From positions 62,001 through 126,000 of the forward strand of contig JAHBTO010000003.1 in NCBI GenBank assembly GCA_019638525.1: a stretch of DNA of 64,000 nucleotides, in the 5' to 3' direction. Source of the DNA: Ferruginibacter sp. (GTDB lineage: Bacteria; Bacteroidota; Bacteroidia; Chitinophagales; Chitinophagaceae). Made by a program: the position numbers and the translations under genes. Under the pieces are notes generated by a model. It did not search any database. It was given only the letters and a program-made list of their open reading frames with translations, and had not been told where the DNA came from. Below, piece by piece: positions 26,019-34,444 of this stretch. Numbering within the stretch: the first letter of the stretch is position 1; the number at the start of each line of letters is the position of its first letter.

Positions 26019-28466
26019 TTATCTTCTTACTTCGGCGCCTAATTCTTTTTCGTAGGTGCTTATAATCCTACTCATCATACTATCAATTTCTTTATCGGTC
26101 ATTGTTTTTTCTTCATCTAGAAAAGTAAAGCTGATGGCCATTGATTTTTTTCCGGCGCCTATCTTTTCGCTTTCAAAAATATCAAACAAACCAATGGATT
26201 GTAATTTACTGATGCCTGCTGCCTTCGTAGCTTTTTCAACAGCATCAAAAGGCAGGGCTTTGTTTACAATAATGGCAAGGTCACGGTTCACCAACGGGTA
26301 TTTTGAAACTTCCCTGTATTGCAGGTTTATTTTTTTGTTCAGCGCCAGTAAGCGGTCCCAGTTTAAATCAGCATACAATACAGGTTGCTTAATATCAAAC
26401 TGTGCAGCCTTTGTTTTACTCACTATGCCAATTTCGGCAATGGTTTCTTTTTTAATGCTTGCCTGCAAACAGTTTTCCAGGTTATCGTTTTCAGAAATAT
26501 TGTAACCGTCAATTTGTAAACCCAAAACGTGTATTATTTTTTCAAATACAGCTTTAATAAAATACAAATCGGTTTTTTCGGCTTTTTGTTTCCAGCCATC
26601 AGCTGTTTTATTGCCGGTGATGTAAATAACGAGGTGGTTGCTCTCGATATATTTGCCGGCTTCGTTTACCAAATATGTTTTTCCAAACTCAAAAAATTTT
26701 AGGTCGCTGTTTTTCCTGTTCAGGTTATAGGCAATTGAAGTAAGTCCTGATTCCAGCATGGCCGGCCTCAGTATGTTAAGTTCTTCACTTAAATTATTTA
26801 TCATCTTAACCGTATGTTTAAGTACGGCATCGCTGTAATAAGCGCTGTTGCTGATAGAGTTGGTAAAAATTTCTCTAAAGCCCGAGCCGGCAAGGTATTC
26901 GGCAATCTTTTCGGTGTATGCATTTTCGTGTGCCATGGTTTCCATGGCAGGTGCTATGCTTATCATTGAAGGAATGTCAACATTATCCAATCCATCAATA
27001 CGCATAATTTCTTCCACAATATCTGCAGCAAGTTTTATATCGGGTTTGCTGAAAGGAACGGCAAATCGCATTTCATCAACTCCTTCTTTTATCAGTTCAA
27101 AACCCAGGCTGTGCAAAATGTTTTTGATGGTATCGCTGTGATAATTTTTTCCGCTCAGTTTTTTCAGGTAATGATATTTAAGAGATATTTCTGTTTTTAG
27201 GCGTGGTACAGGATATACATCTATAATATCGCTAGCTATTTCGCCGCCGGCAATTTCTTTTATTAATAAAGCAGCTCTTTTTAAAACGTTTACCGTGTTG
27301 TTGATATCAACTCCTTTTTCAAAACGGGTAGCTGCATCGGTACGCAATCCATGATGCAATGATGTTTTGCGTATATCATTAGGATTAAACCAGGCGCTTT
27401 CTAAAAAAATATTTTTTGTAGTGTTAGTTACACCGCTTTGTATGCCTCCATATACACCCGCCATACACATAGGCGCTTCTTCATTACAAATCATCAAATC
27501 TTGTGCTGTTAATTTCCTTTCCTTTTCATCAAGTGTAACAAAGGGTGTGCCTGCAGGTAAATTTTTTACAACTACCTTATTGCCAGTTATGGCTGCCGCA
27601 TCAAAAGCATGCAGGGGTTGCCCGGTTTCGTGCAATATAAAATTAGTGATGTCAACAATATTGCTGATGGGTTTTAAACCAATACTTTTTAATTTTTGTT
27701 GTAACCATTCGGGGCTTTCGGCAATTGTTACTCCTTCGATGCTTACGCCTGCATAGCGTTGGCAGGCTACGGTGTTCTCTACCACTACTTTTATTTGCAG
27801 CCCCTGGTTATCGGGTTTAAAATTATTTTTAAAAGGCGATTTTACAACTATGTCTTTTTTATAATGATGCGATAAATAAGCACAAACATCTTTAGCCACA
27901 CCTATATGGCTCATGGCATCGCTGCGGTTGGGTGTTAATCCAATTTCAAAAATATAATCATCGGTTAGTTTAAAATATTCCGATGCTGGTGTGCCAACTA
28001 CTGCATTAGCAGGTAAAACCATAATACCATCGTGGCTTTGGCCCAGTCCTATTTCGTCTTCGGCGCAAATCATACCATGGCTTTCAACGCCACGTATCTT
28101 TGCTTTCTTCATGGTAAGTGGTTGCCCGTTTACCGGGTAAATGGTAGCGCCAATATTAGCAACAACTACTTTTTGGCCAACCGCTACATTGGCTGCACCA
28201 CATACTATTTGTAATTTTTCTTTATCGCCTGTATTTACTGTTGTAAGTTTTAGTTTGTCTGCATCGGGGTGTTTTTCGCAGGTTATCACTTCGCCAATTA
28301 CCAATCCCTGCAAGCCGCCTTTAACGGCTTCTTTTTTTTCAAGGCTTTCTACTTCAAGGCCAATCGATGTAAGTATTTTACTGAGTTTCTCCGGCTCAAT
28401 AATTTCAGGCATGCCTGCTTCGCCAATAGGCAGGTAATCGCAAAGCCAGTTATAACTAATAATCAT
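26019..28466 (-). CDS. pheT: Phenylalanine-tRNA ligase beta subunit
   Basis: The large subunit of the alpha2-beta2 synthetase that charges tRNA-Phe. The 815-residue protein has the full bacterial layout: an N-terminal segment (MIISYNWLCDYLP), an EMAP-like tRNA-binding domain (about 45-155, EVITCEKHPDADKLKL ... MKKAKIRGVESHGMICAE), the B3/B4 editing domain (about 215-400), B5 (about 410-480), a core catalytic-like domain and a C-terminal anticodon-binding FDX-ACB domain (REVSKYPLVNRDLAIIV ... FTFLDEEKTMTDKEID). pheS is not adjacent, which is usual where the subunits are unlinked. Confidence 0.97.
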   Translation of the reverse strand: MIISYNWLCDYLPIGEAGMPEIIEPEKLSKILTSIGLEVESLEKKEAVKGGLQGLVIGEVITCEKHPDADKLKLTTVNTGDKEKLQIVCGAANVAVGQKVVVANIGATIYPVNGQPLTMKKAKIRGVESHGMICAEDEIGLGQSHDGIMVLPANAVVGTPASEYFKLTDDYIFEIGLTPNRSDAMSHIGVAKDVCAYLSHHYKKDIVVKSPFKNNFKPDNQGLQIKVVVENTVACQRYAGVSIEGVTIAESPEWLQQKLKSIGLKPISNIVDITNFILHETGQPLHAFDAAAITGNKVVVKNLPAGTPFVTLDEKERKLTAQDLMICNEEAPMCMAGVYGGIQSGVTNTTKNIFLESAWFNPNDIRKTSLHHGLRTDAATRFEKGVDINNTVNVLKRAALLIKEIAGGEIASDIIDVYPVPRLKTEISLKYHYLKKLSGKNYHSDTIKNILHSLGFELIKEGVDEMRFAVPFSKPDIKLAADIVEEIMRIDGLDNVDIPSMISIAPAMETMAHENAYTEKIAEYLAGSGFREIFTNSISNSAYYSDAVLKHTVKMINNLSEELNILRPAMLESGLTSIAYNLNRKNSDLKFFEFGKTYLVNEAGKYIESNHLVIYITGNKTADGWKQKAEKTDLYFIKAVFEKIIHVLGLQIDGYNISENDNLENCLQASIKKETIAEIGIVSKTKAAQFDIKQPVLYADLNWDRLLALNKKINLQYREVSKYPLVNRDLAIIVNKALPFDAVEKATKAAGISKLQSIGLFDIFESEKIGAGKKSMAISFTFLDEEKTMTDKEIDSMMSRIISTYEKELGAEVRR

Positions 28467-28494
28467 CTTAACAACTAAATTTATTATTGATTGG

Positions 28495-28502
28495 CAAAGA
28501 TA
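28495..28502 (-). promoter_or_regulatory. Promoter -7 element of pheT (TATCTTTG)
   Basis: On the minus strand TATCTTTG fits TAnnTTTG and lies 28 bp before the pheT ATG. No clear -33 TTTG was seen. Confidence 0.5.
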
Positions 28503-28708
28503 GTTTTTTGCATGCTAAAGAAAATAAATGCAAAAACTCTTAAACTAAGCATTGAAACGAGATAAAGCAAATGCTTATGTAAAATGCAAAGTGCAAAAAA
28601 GAAAAATTCTGTTTTTTCAATTGTTAATAAAACTTATAGGAATGCCAATTTTATTGATTTTTTGGCTGTTAATTGCATGTGGGTAATTTTCGGTAAACCT
28701 TAATAAGT

Positions 28709-28774
28709 TATATTTGCTGTGGATACAGATGTGGAAAAACTATGTAAAAATAGCTACAGGCATAATGTGGATAA
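28709..28774 (+). promoter_or_regulatory. dnaB promoter with three DnaA-box-like sites
   Basis: TATATTTG (28709-28716) fits the -7 consensus. It is followed directly by TGTGGATAC (28718-28726), TGTGGAAAA (28730-28738) and TGTGGATAA (28766-28774). The third is a perfect DnaA box (TTATCCACA read on the other strand) and the others differ by one base. All three point the same way, spaced 12 and 36 bp. The rest of the 392-bp pheT-dnaB gap is AT-rich with no gene. Confidence 0.65.
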
Positions 28775-28858
28775 AAATCAATTGATACTGATCGTTCTTT
28801 TGCCTTTACCTTAGCCGCCCTACACATTGCAACCCTAACAAGCAAGGAAAATTAGAAC

Positions 28859-30415
28859 ATGGAACTTACTAACTTTAATAAAGACAAAAAACTGCGGCGT
28901 AAAGCGCCGGTTGACCTTGGAAACATGATGTTTGGCAAGGTTCCCCCACAAGCAAAAGATTTGGAGGAAGCCGTATTGGGCGCCATCATGCTGGAAAAAG
29001 GAGCTTTTGATACAGTAGTTGAAATTTTAAAACCCGAATGTTTTTATGTAGATGCCAACCAGCGCATTTACAGAGCCATGCAGGGTTTAGCTACTAAAAA
29101 CCTGCCTATAGATTTACTTACAGTTGTTGAAGAACTAAAATATCGTGAAGAACTTGATATTGTTGGTGGCCCATTTTATGTTACCAAGCTCACAAATTCT
29201 GTTGTATCATCTGCCAATATAGAAGCACACTCAAGAATTATTTTACAAAAATTTATTCAGCGTGAGTTAATACGAATTAGTGGCGAAATTATTGGTGATG
29301 CTTATGAAGACAGCACCGATGTATTTGATATGCTTGATGAAGCCGAAGGAAAATTATTTGAAATAACCAATAACCACCTGCGTAAAAACTTTGATACCAT
29401 TGATACGGTATTGGTAAAAACCATACAACGTATTGAAGACATGCGTAACCGGCAGGAAGACATTACCGGTGTACCATCGGGTTTTGCATCGTTAGACAGG
29501 ATTACTTACGGATGGCAATCAACCGATTTAATTGTACTGGCTGCAAGGCCATCGGTTGGTAAAACTGCTTTTGCATTAAATCTTGCACGCAGTGCTGCAC
29601 TTCATGCAACCAAACCTACAGCGGTTGGCTTTTTTAGTTTGGAGATGAGCAGTAGCCAGTTGGTACAACGTATATTAAGCGCCGAAAGTGAAATAAGGCT
29701 GGAGAAAATAGCCAGGGGTAAACTGGAAGAACATGAAATGACGCAGTTGTATAAAAATGGTATTGAAAAATTATCAAAAGCCCCCATTTTTATTGATGAT
29801 ACAGCAGCGTTGAATATTTTTGAATTAAGAGCTAAGTGCCGCCGCCTTAAAAACAAACACAATGTTGGGCTTATTATTATTGACTATTTGCAGCTAATGA
29901 GTGGCGCCGGCGATAACCGTAATGTCAACAGAGAACAGGAGATAAGCCGCATATCACGAGACCTTAAAAGCCTTGCCAAAGAATTGCAGATTCCTATTAT
30001 TGCTTTATCGCAGTTAAGCCGTGAAGTTGAAAAAAGAAAAGAGGGTGCAAAAATTCCCCAGCTTAGCGATTTAAGGGAATCGGGCGCTATTGAACAGGAT
30101 GCCGATATGGTAATGTTCCTGTATAGGCCCGAGTATTATGAAATTACCTCTAATGAACATGGCGATAATAATAAAGGCGAAACTTATGTAAAGATAGCCA
30201 AACACCGTAATGGTAGCCTTGATAATGTTAAACTAAAAGCTTTGCTGCATATTCAAAAATTTATTGAAGAGCAAGACGATGGCAATATTGCAGGAAGCCT
30301 GCCGGAAGGTAATTGGAAACCCGTTAAAACCGATGATGGCGATGGCGCAAAACTGTATATACAAAAGGGCAGCAAAATGAATGATGATAAGTTTGATGAA
30401 GAAGCACCGTTTTAA
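28859..30415 (+). CDS. dnaB: Replicative DNA helicase DnaB
   Basis: The hexameric helicase that unwinds DNA at the fork. The 518-residue protein has an N-terminal helical domain (about 30-135, PPQAKDLEEAVLGAIMLEKGAF), a linker, and the RecA-like domain with Walker A ARPSVGKTA (from about 228), FFSLEMSSSQLVQRIL, Walker B LIIIDYLQLM and the conserved ALSQLSREVEKR ... LSDLRESGAIEQDAD. No intein interrupts it, although the P-loop site is a common intein position. The C-terminal tail is acidic, ending DDKFDEEAPF. The gene is preceded by DnaA-box-like sites. Confidence 0.97.
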   Translation: MELTNFNKDKKLRRKAPVDLGNMMFGKVPPQAKDLEEAVLGAIMLEKGAFDTVVEILKPECFYVDANQRIYRAMQGLATKNLPIDLLTVVEELKYREELDIVGGPFYVTKLTNSVVSSANIEAHSRIILQKFIQRELIRISGEIIGDAYEDSTDVFDMLDEAEGKLFEITNNHLRKNFDTIDTVLVKTIQRIEDMRNRQEDITGVPSGFASLDRITYGWQSTDLIVLAARPSVGKTAFALNLARSAALHATKPTAVGFFSLEMSSSQLVQRILSAESEIRLEKIARGKLEEHEMTQLYKNGIEKLSKAPIFIDDTAALNIFELRAKCRRLKNKHNVGLIIIDYLQLMSGAGDNRNVNREQEISRISRDLKSLAKELQIPIIALSQLSREVEKRKEGAKIPQLSDLRESGAIEQDADMVMFLYRPEYYEITSNEHGDNNKGETYVKIAKHRNGSLDNVKLKALLHIQKFIEEQDDGNIAGSLPEGNWKPVKTDDGDGAKLYIQKGSKMNDDKFDEEAPF

Positions 30416-30458
30416 TTATTGAATTATTAATTATTAATTATGAGTGGAGAATGAATGA

Positions 30459-30466
30459 TAAATTTG
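30459..30466 (+). promoter_or_regulatory. Possible promoter -7 element of rsmE (TAAATTTG)
   Basis: TAAATTTG fits TAnnTTTG and ends 16 bp before the rsmE ATG, in the 67-bp gap after dnaB. The flanking TTATTAATTATTAATTATGA is low-complexity, so chance cannot be excluded. Confidence 0.4.
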
Positions 30467-30482
30467 TTCTCCATTATTTTTT

Positions 30483-31190
30483 ATGTTGTTACCTTTTTTT
30501 TATAAAGAAGATTTATATACCGTAACAGGGCATATTGTATTTGATGAAAATACCAGCAAGCATATTATACAAGTGCTGCGTATGCAAAAAGGCCAACAAA
30601 TACAAATAACAAATGGCCAGGGCCTGTTATGTACCGCCGAATTGATAGATGATAACAGGAAAAAATGTTCAGCAAAAATTATACAATCAGGCAACATATA
30701 TCACCCTGCTGCCAATATAAGTATTGCCATTTCATTAATAAAAAACAGCAGCCGTTTTGAATGGTTTTTAGAAAAAGCAACTGAGATTGGTGTGAGGGAA
30801 ATTATACCACTAATTTGCGAACGAACAGAAAAAATAACCTTTAGGCAGGATAGGTTAAAAAGCATATTAGTAAGCGCTATGCTGCAATCGCAACAAACAT
30901 GGTTGCCGGTTTTGCATGCACCAACAAAATTTAAAGCACTGGTAACAACATCGCAACAGCAGCAAAAATTTATTGCTCATTGCATTAACGAAACCAAGCG
31001 TGAATTAACCGAACTGAATAACCGGTCGCTTAATTCAAAAATCATATTGATTGGCCCCGAAGGCGATTTTACAAAAGAAGAAATTGATTTAGCTATGCAG
31101 CATCATTTTAGCGCTGTATCGCTCGGTAATACAAGGTTAAGAACCGAAACAGCCGGCATGGTTGCCGCCACTTTACTTTGCCTGGCCTGA
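30483..31190 (+). CDS. rsmE: 16S rRNA (uracil-1498-N3) methyltransferase RsmE
   Basis: This SPOUT-class enzyme methylates U1498 of 16S rRNA. The 235-residue protein has an N-terminal PUA-like domain (about 1-70; HIIQVLRMQKGQQIQITNGQG) and a C-terminal knotted methyltransferase domain with SLIKNSSRFEWFLEKATEIGV, ILIGPEGDFTKEE and AVSLGNTRLRTETA, the SAM-binding knot. It overlaps the convergent terC gene by 18 bp at the 3' ends, so the transcripts of the two genes are antisense to each other there. Confidence 0.95.
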   Translation: MLLPFFYKEDLYTVTGHIVFDENTSKHIIQVLRMQKGQQIQITNGQGLLCTAELIDDNRKKCSAKIIQSGNIYHPAANISIAISLIKNSSRFEWFLEKATEIGVREIIPLICERTEKITFRQDRLKSILVSAMLQSQQTWLPVLHAPTKFKALVTTSQQQQKFIAHCINETKRELTELNNRSLNSKIILIGPEGDFTKEEIDLAMQHHFSAVSLGNTRLRTETAGMVAATLLCLA

Positions 31191-31979
31191 GTTTTTTTGA
31201 TCTTCATCTTTTAAAACAGGTTCATTCAATTGTACCACCCTGTTTGTAGCCATTCTTTTACGCATCAGCATATTCAGCATCTCTACCACAAAAGAAAATG
31301 CCATACCAAAGTAGATATAATTTTTAAGATGCAGTTGGTGTGCCGCTTCGCTATCCCAACCTTCAATGATGAGGCTAAGGCCAATCATTACCAGGAAAGA
31401 AAGCGCCAGCATTTTTAAAGTAGGATGTTTGTGTATGAATGCAGATATGGCCGGGCTGAACAGGAACATAACAACCATAGCAATTACTACGGCGGCAATC
31501 ATAATTTCAACATGCTTGGCCGTACCGCCGGCAGTGATGATGCTATCAAAAGAAAATACAGCATCAATAAGCATAATTTGGCCAATGGCATTGCCCAGCG
31601 AAATTTTATTATTTTTTTGTTTGGCCGCATTGGGGTCTTCACCTTCAAGCTTATGGTGTATTTCCATCACCGATTTATAAATAAGAAATATACCGCCAGC
31701 CAGCATTACAATACTTGCCAGGTCAAACCCCTTGCCCATCACTGTAAAAACAGCTTTGCCTTTTTGTGTAAGCAGCCAGCTTAAAGCAAGCAATAGCAGG
31801 CTTCTTGATATGATGCCTGTAATCATCCAAATACGGCGGGCTCTTTTTTGATCTTTAATTTTTTCAAGACGGTTTAGGATGATGCTTACAAAAATTACAT
31901 TATCAATGCCCAGCACAACCTCCAACACAACCAATATTAAAAAGCTGATGATACTTTCAGATGTAAATAAATGTTCCAT
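31173..31979 (-). CDS. TerC family integral membrane protein
   Basis: A 268-residue membrane protein with about seven hydrophobic segments. It opens with FLILVVLEVVLGIDNVIFVSIILNRL, carrying the acidic residues in membrane helices (E, D) typical of TerC, and repeats the pattern at MLIDAVFSFDSIITAGG. TerC/YkoY-type proteins have been linked to tellurite resistance and, more recently, to manganese export during protein secretion; which applies here is unknown. The C-terminal tail is polar (VVQLNEPVLKDEDQKN). No ter operon genes are nearby. Confidence 0.9.
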   Translation of the reverse strand: MEHLFTSESIISFLILVVLEVVLGIDNVIFVSIILNRLEKIKDQKRARRIWMITGIISRSLLLLALSWLLTQKGKAVFTVMGKGFDLASIVMLAGGIFLIYKSVMEIHHKLEGEDPNAAKQKNNKISLGNAIGQIMLIDAVFSFDSIITAGGTAKHVEIMIAAVVIAMVVMFLFSPAISAFIHKHPTLKMLALSFLVMIGLSLIIEGWDSEAAHQLHLKNYIYFGMAFSFVVEMLNMLMRKRMATNRVVQLNEPVLKDEDQKNSGQAK

Positions 31980-32009
31980 AAATATTTTAAATGTTTAAAA
32001 ATTAAATTT

Positions 32010-33077
32010 TTAAAGTTGGGCGCAAATTTTTTTTACAATGCCGGGGCCTTCGTAAATAAAACCCGTCCATACCTGTACCAGCGATGCACCTGCATCTGCT
32101 TTTTCTTTTGCATGAGCGCCGGTAAAAATGCCACCACTTGCAATAATAGGTATTTGCCAGTTTGTTTCAGCGCTGCGGCTGCTGGTTTTTTGATGAATGT
32201 ATTGTACCATAGCGGTGCTTCTATCTTTTACAGGTAAGCCACTTAGCCCACCTGCACCAATTTTACTGATGATTGATGGGTTGGTTGTAAGGTTGTTTCT
32301 GCTGATGGTTGTATTAGCAGCTACAAGGCCATCCAGTTTTATTTCAAAAGCCAGGTCAATAACATCATCTACCTGTTCATTTGAAAGGTCGGGCGCTATT
32401 TTTAAAAGAATTGGTTTGGGGTTGGCAAGTGTTTTATTAATGCTTTGCAGGTTGCCAAGAATTTTTCTTAGCGAATCTTTTTCCTGTAGTTCCCTTAAGC
32501 CCGGTGTGTTTGGAGAACTTACGTTTACCACAAAATAATCTACATAATCATGCAGGGCTTTAAAGCATATCTCGTAATCTTTCCAGGCATCTTCGTTGGG
32601 GGTAATTTTGTTTTTACCGATATTGCCTCCAACTACCAGGCGCTCTTTTGCTGATTTTTTATGTTGATTTTTTTCTTTCCATTGCTGCAATCTTTTTGCA
32701 ATAGCATCAACTCCATCATTATTAAAACCCATACGGTTTATAAGCGCTTTATCTTTTGGCAGGCGAAATAATCTTGGCTTATCATTGCCGGCCTGTGGTA
32801 GTGGTGTTACCGTACCAATCTCTACAAATCCAAAACCAAGCGCCTGCAGTTGGTTTAAATATTTTGCATTCTTATCAAAACCGGCGCCCAGGCCAACTCG
32901 GTTTAAAAATTGAATATTAAAAACCGAAAATTGATGGTTCCCTTTTGGTTTAAATATTACTGTTACCAGGTTTTGTATGCCAGGGATGCCGCACAACAAC
33001 TTTAATGTATTCATTGAAAAATAATGAACCTTTTCAGGATCAAAACAGAATAATAAAGAGCGTAGCAGCTTATACAT
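32010..33077 (-). CDS. pyrD: Dihydroorotate dehydrogenase (quinone), class 2
   Basis: The membrane-associated step of pyrimidine synthesis, passing electrons from dihydroorotate to quinone through FMN. The 355-residue protein has the N-terminal helical extension of class 2 enzymes (about 1-40; LLFCFDPEKVHYFSM), VGLGAGFDKN (61-70), FVEIGTVTPLPQAGNDKPR, NRMGFNNDG (114-122), the catalytic serine region NVSSPNTPGL (185-194) and a C-terminal phosphate-binding region (IIASGGIFTGAHA). It is apparently a single-gene unit with its own close promoter. Confidence 0.96.
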   Translation of the reverse strand: MYKLLRSLLFCFDPEKVHYFSMNTLKLLCGIPGIQNLVTVIFKPKGNHQFSVFNIQFLNRVGLGAGFDKNAKYLNQLQALGFGFVEIGTVTPLPQAGNDKPRLFRLPKDKALINRMGFNNDGVDAIAKRLQQWKEKNQHKKSAKERLVVGGNIGKNKITPNEDAWKDYEICFKALHDYVDYFVVNVSSPNTPGLRELQEKDSLRKILGNLQSINKTLANPKPILLKIAPDLSNEQVDDVIDLAFEIKLDGLVAANTTISRNNLTTNPSIISKIGAGGLSGLPVKDRSTAMVQYIHQKTSSRSAETNWQIPIIASGGIFTGAHAKEKADAGASLVQVWTGFIYEGPGIVKKICAQL

Positions 33078-33082
33078 GGGCG

Positions 33083-33090
33083 CAAAAGTA
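33083..33090 (-). promoter_or_regulatory. Promoter -7 element of pyrD (TACTTTTG)
   Basis: On the minus strand TACTTTTG matches TAnnTTTG exactly and only five bases (CGCCC) separate it from the pyrD ATG, again implying a very short or absent leader. Confidence 0.55.
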
Positions 33091-33171
33091 CAATACTGTA
33101 ATCAGTTTTTTGTTTTGATACAGAAACTATAACTTTGGTATATAAAGTTGCATAAACAACTAAAATAAAGT

Positions 33172-33236
33172 TCAATAAAATTACTAACGTACAAGGGTGC
33201 GACGCCAATGAAGCTGATTAGCGGTTTGCAGCCCGG
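33172..33236 (+). repeat. Interspersed 65-bp element, copy 2 (in front of the thiolase gene)
   Basis: Second copy of the element at 15445-15508, ending 18 bp before the thiolase ATG. The core GTGCGACGCC-xx-TGAAGCTGATTA is identical, and the end reads GCAGCCCGG. Outside this segment the two loci are not similar. On the minus strand both copies translate to PGCK-x-LISF-x-GVA-x-LY, but I see no gene there. Confidence 0.8.
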
Positions 33237-33254
33237 TACATAAAAAAAATAAAC

Positions 33255-34433
33255 ATGCAGGAAGCATATATTGTTGCGGGATTTAGAACAGCCATTACAA
33301 AAAGTAAAAAGGGAGGCTTTAGGTTTACCCGGCCCGATGATTTGGCGGTGGAAGTGATTAAAGGTTTGCTGGCAAGTGTGCCACAGCTTGATGTAAAAAG
33401 GGTAGATGATGTAATTGTGGGAAATGCTGTACCTGAGGCTGAGCAAGGGTTGCAGGTAGGCAGAATGATTTCGGTAAAAGCTGTGGGCATACATGCGCCT
33501 GGCATTACCATTAACCGTTATTGTGCCAGCGGCTTAGAAAGTATTGCTATGGCCACTGCCAAAATACGCAGCGGTATGGCCGAATGTATTATTGCCGGCG
33601 GTACCGAAAGTATGACGATGGTGCCTACTGCCGGATGGAAAACGGTTCCATCATATGCTATTGCAGAAACAGAGCCCGATTATTATTTAGGCATGGGTCT
33701 TACTGCCGAAGCGGTAGCTAAAGAATATAATATAAGCAGGGAAGACCAGGATGCTTTTAGTTATAAAAGCCATGTAAAGGCAGGCAATGCTATTAAAGAA
33801 GGGTATTTTAAATCGGGCATTTTGCCGGTAACGGTAAATGAAGTGTATGTAGATGAAAAAGGTAAAAAACAAAAAAGAAGTTTTGTAGTAGATACTGATG
33901 AAGGCGTACGTGCCGATACATCGCTGGAAGGGCTTGCAAAACTTAAGCCGGCATTTGCTGCCGGCGGTTGCGTTACTGCAGGCAATTCTTCGCAAACAAG
34001 CGATGGAGCTGCTTTTGTAATTGTGATGGGAGAGAAGATGATTAATGAACTGGGCCTTAAACCCATTGCCCGTTTGGTTAACTGTGTTAGCGCCGGTGTG
34101 CATCCACGAATTATGGGAGTGGGCCCTGTAGAGGCGGTACCAAAGGTTTTAAAACAGGCGGGCATGAATATGCAGCAAATTGATTTAATTGAACTGAACG
34201 AAGCATTTGCCTCGCAGTCATTAGCAGTAATACGTACTTTGAATTTAAATAACGATATTGTAAACATAAACGGCGGGGCCATTGCACTGGGTCATCCGCT
34301 TGGTTGCACCGGCTGCAAGCTTACCATTCAAATTATAAACGATATGAAAAGGCTTAATAAAAAATATGGTATTGTAACCGCCTGTGTTGGCGGTGGGCAG
34401 GGTATTGCAGGTATTATAGAAAATATTGCATAA
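33255..34433 (+). CDS. Thiolase (acetyl-CoA C-acyltransferase type)
   Basis: The enzyme cleaves 3-ketoacyl-CoA in beta-oxidation or condenses acyl-CoAs. The 392-residue protein has the acylated cysteine in INRYCASGLES (Cys90), VVNE-type substrate segments (LIELNEAFASQ), His347 in GHPLGCTG and the second cysteine Cys377 in TACVGGGQG. This set and length are typical of type I/II thiolases. The family motif is usually GHPLGATGAR; here Cys replaces both small residues (GHPLGCTGCK), unusual but outside the catalytic positions. No 3-hydroxyacyl-CoA dehydrogenase gene is adjacent, so the pathway is open, although FadA is the likeliest role. Confidence 0.92.
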   Translation: MQEAYIVAGFRTAITKSKKGGFRFTRPDDLAVEVIKGLLASVPQLDVKRVDDVIVGNAVPEAEQGLQVGRMISVKAVGIHAPGITINRYCASGLESIAMATAKIRSGMAECIIAGGTESMTMVPTAGWKTVPSYAIAETEPDYYLGMGLTAEAVAKEYNISREDQDAFSYKSHVKAGNAIKEGYFKSGILPVTVNEVYVDEKGKKQKRSFVVDTDEGVRADTSLEGLAKLKPAFAAGGCVTAGNSSQTSDGAAFVIVMGEKMINELGLKPIARLVNCVSAGVHPRIMGVGPVEAVPKVLKQAGMNMQQIDLIELNEAFASQSLAVIRTLNLNNDIVNINGGAIALGHPLGCTGCKLTIQIINDMKRLNKKYGIVTACVGGGQGIAGIIENIA

Positions 34434-34444
34434 GAGCTATTGTA

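Noticed and set aside
33102..33494. Minus-strand open frame of 130 codons over the thiolase start and the 65-bp element
   Set aside because: Mostly antisense to the thiolase gene. The similarity to the minus-strand peptide at 15314-15538 is fully explained by the shared 65-bp DNA element.
33761..34282. Minus-strand open frame of 173 codons inside the thiolase gene
   Set aside because: A long antisense frame caused by codon bias of the thiolase gene; no motif and no start context.
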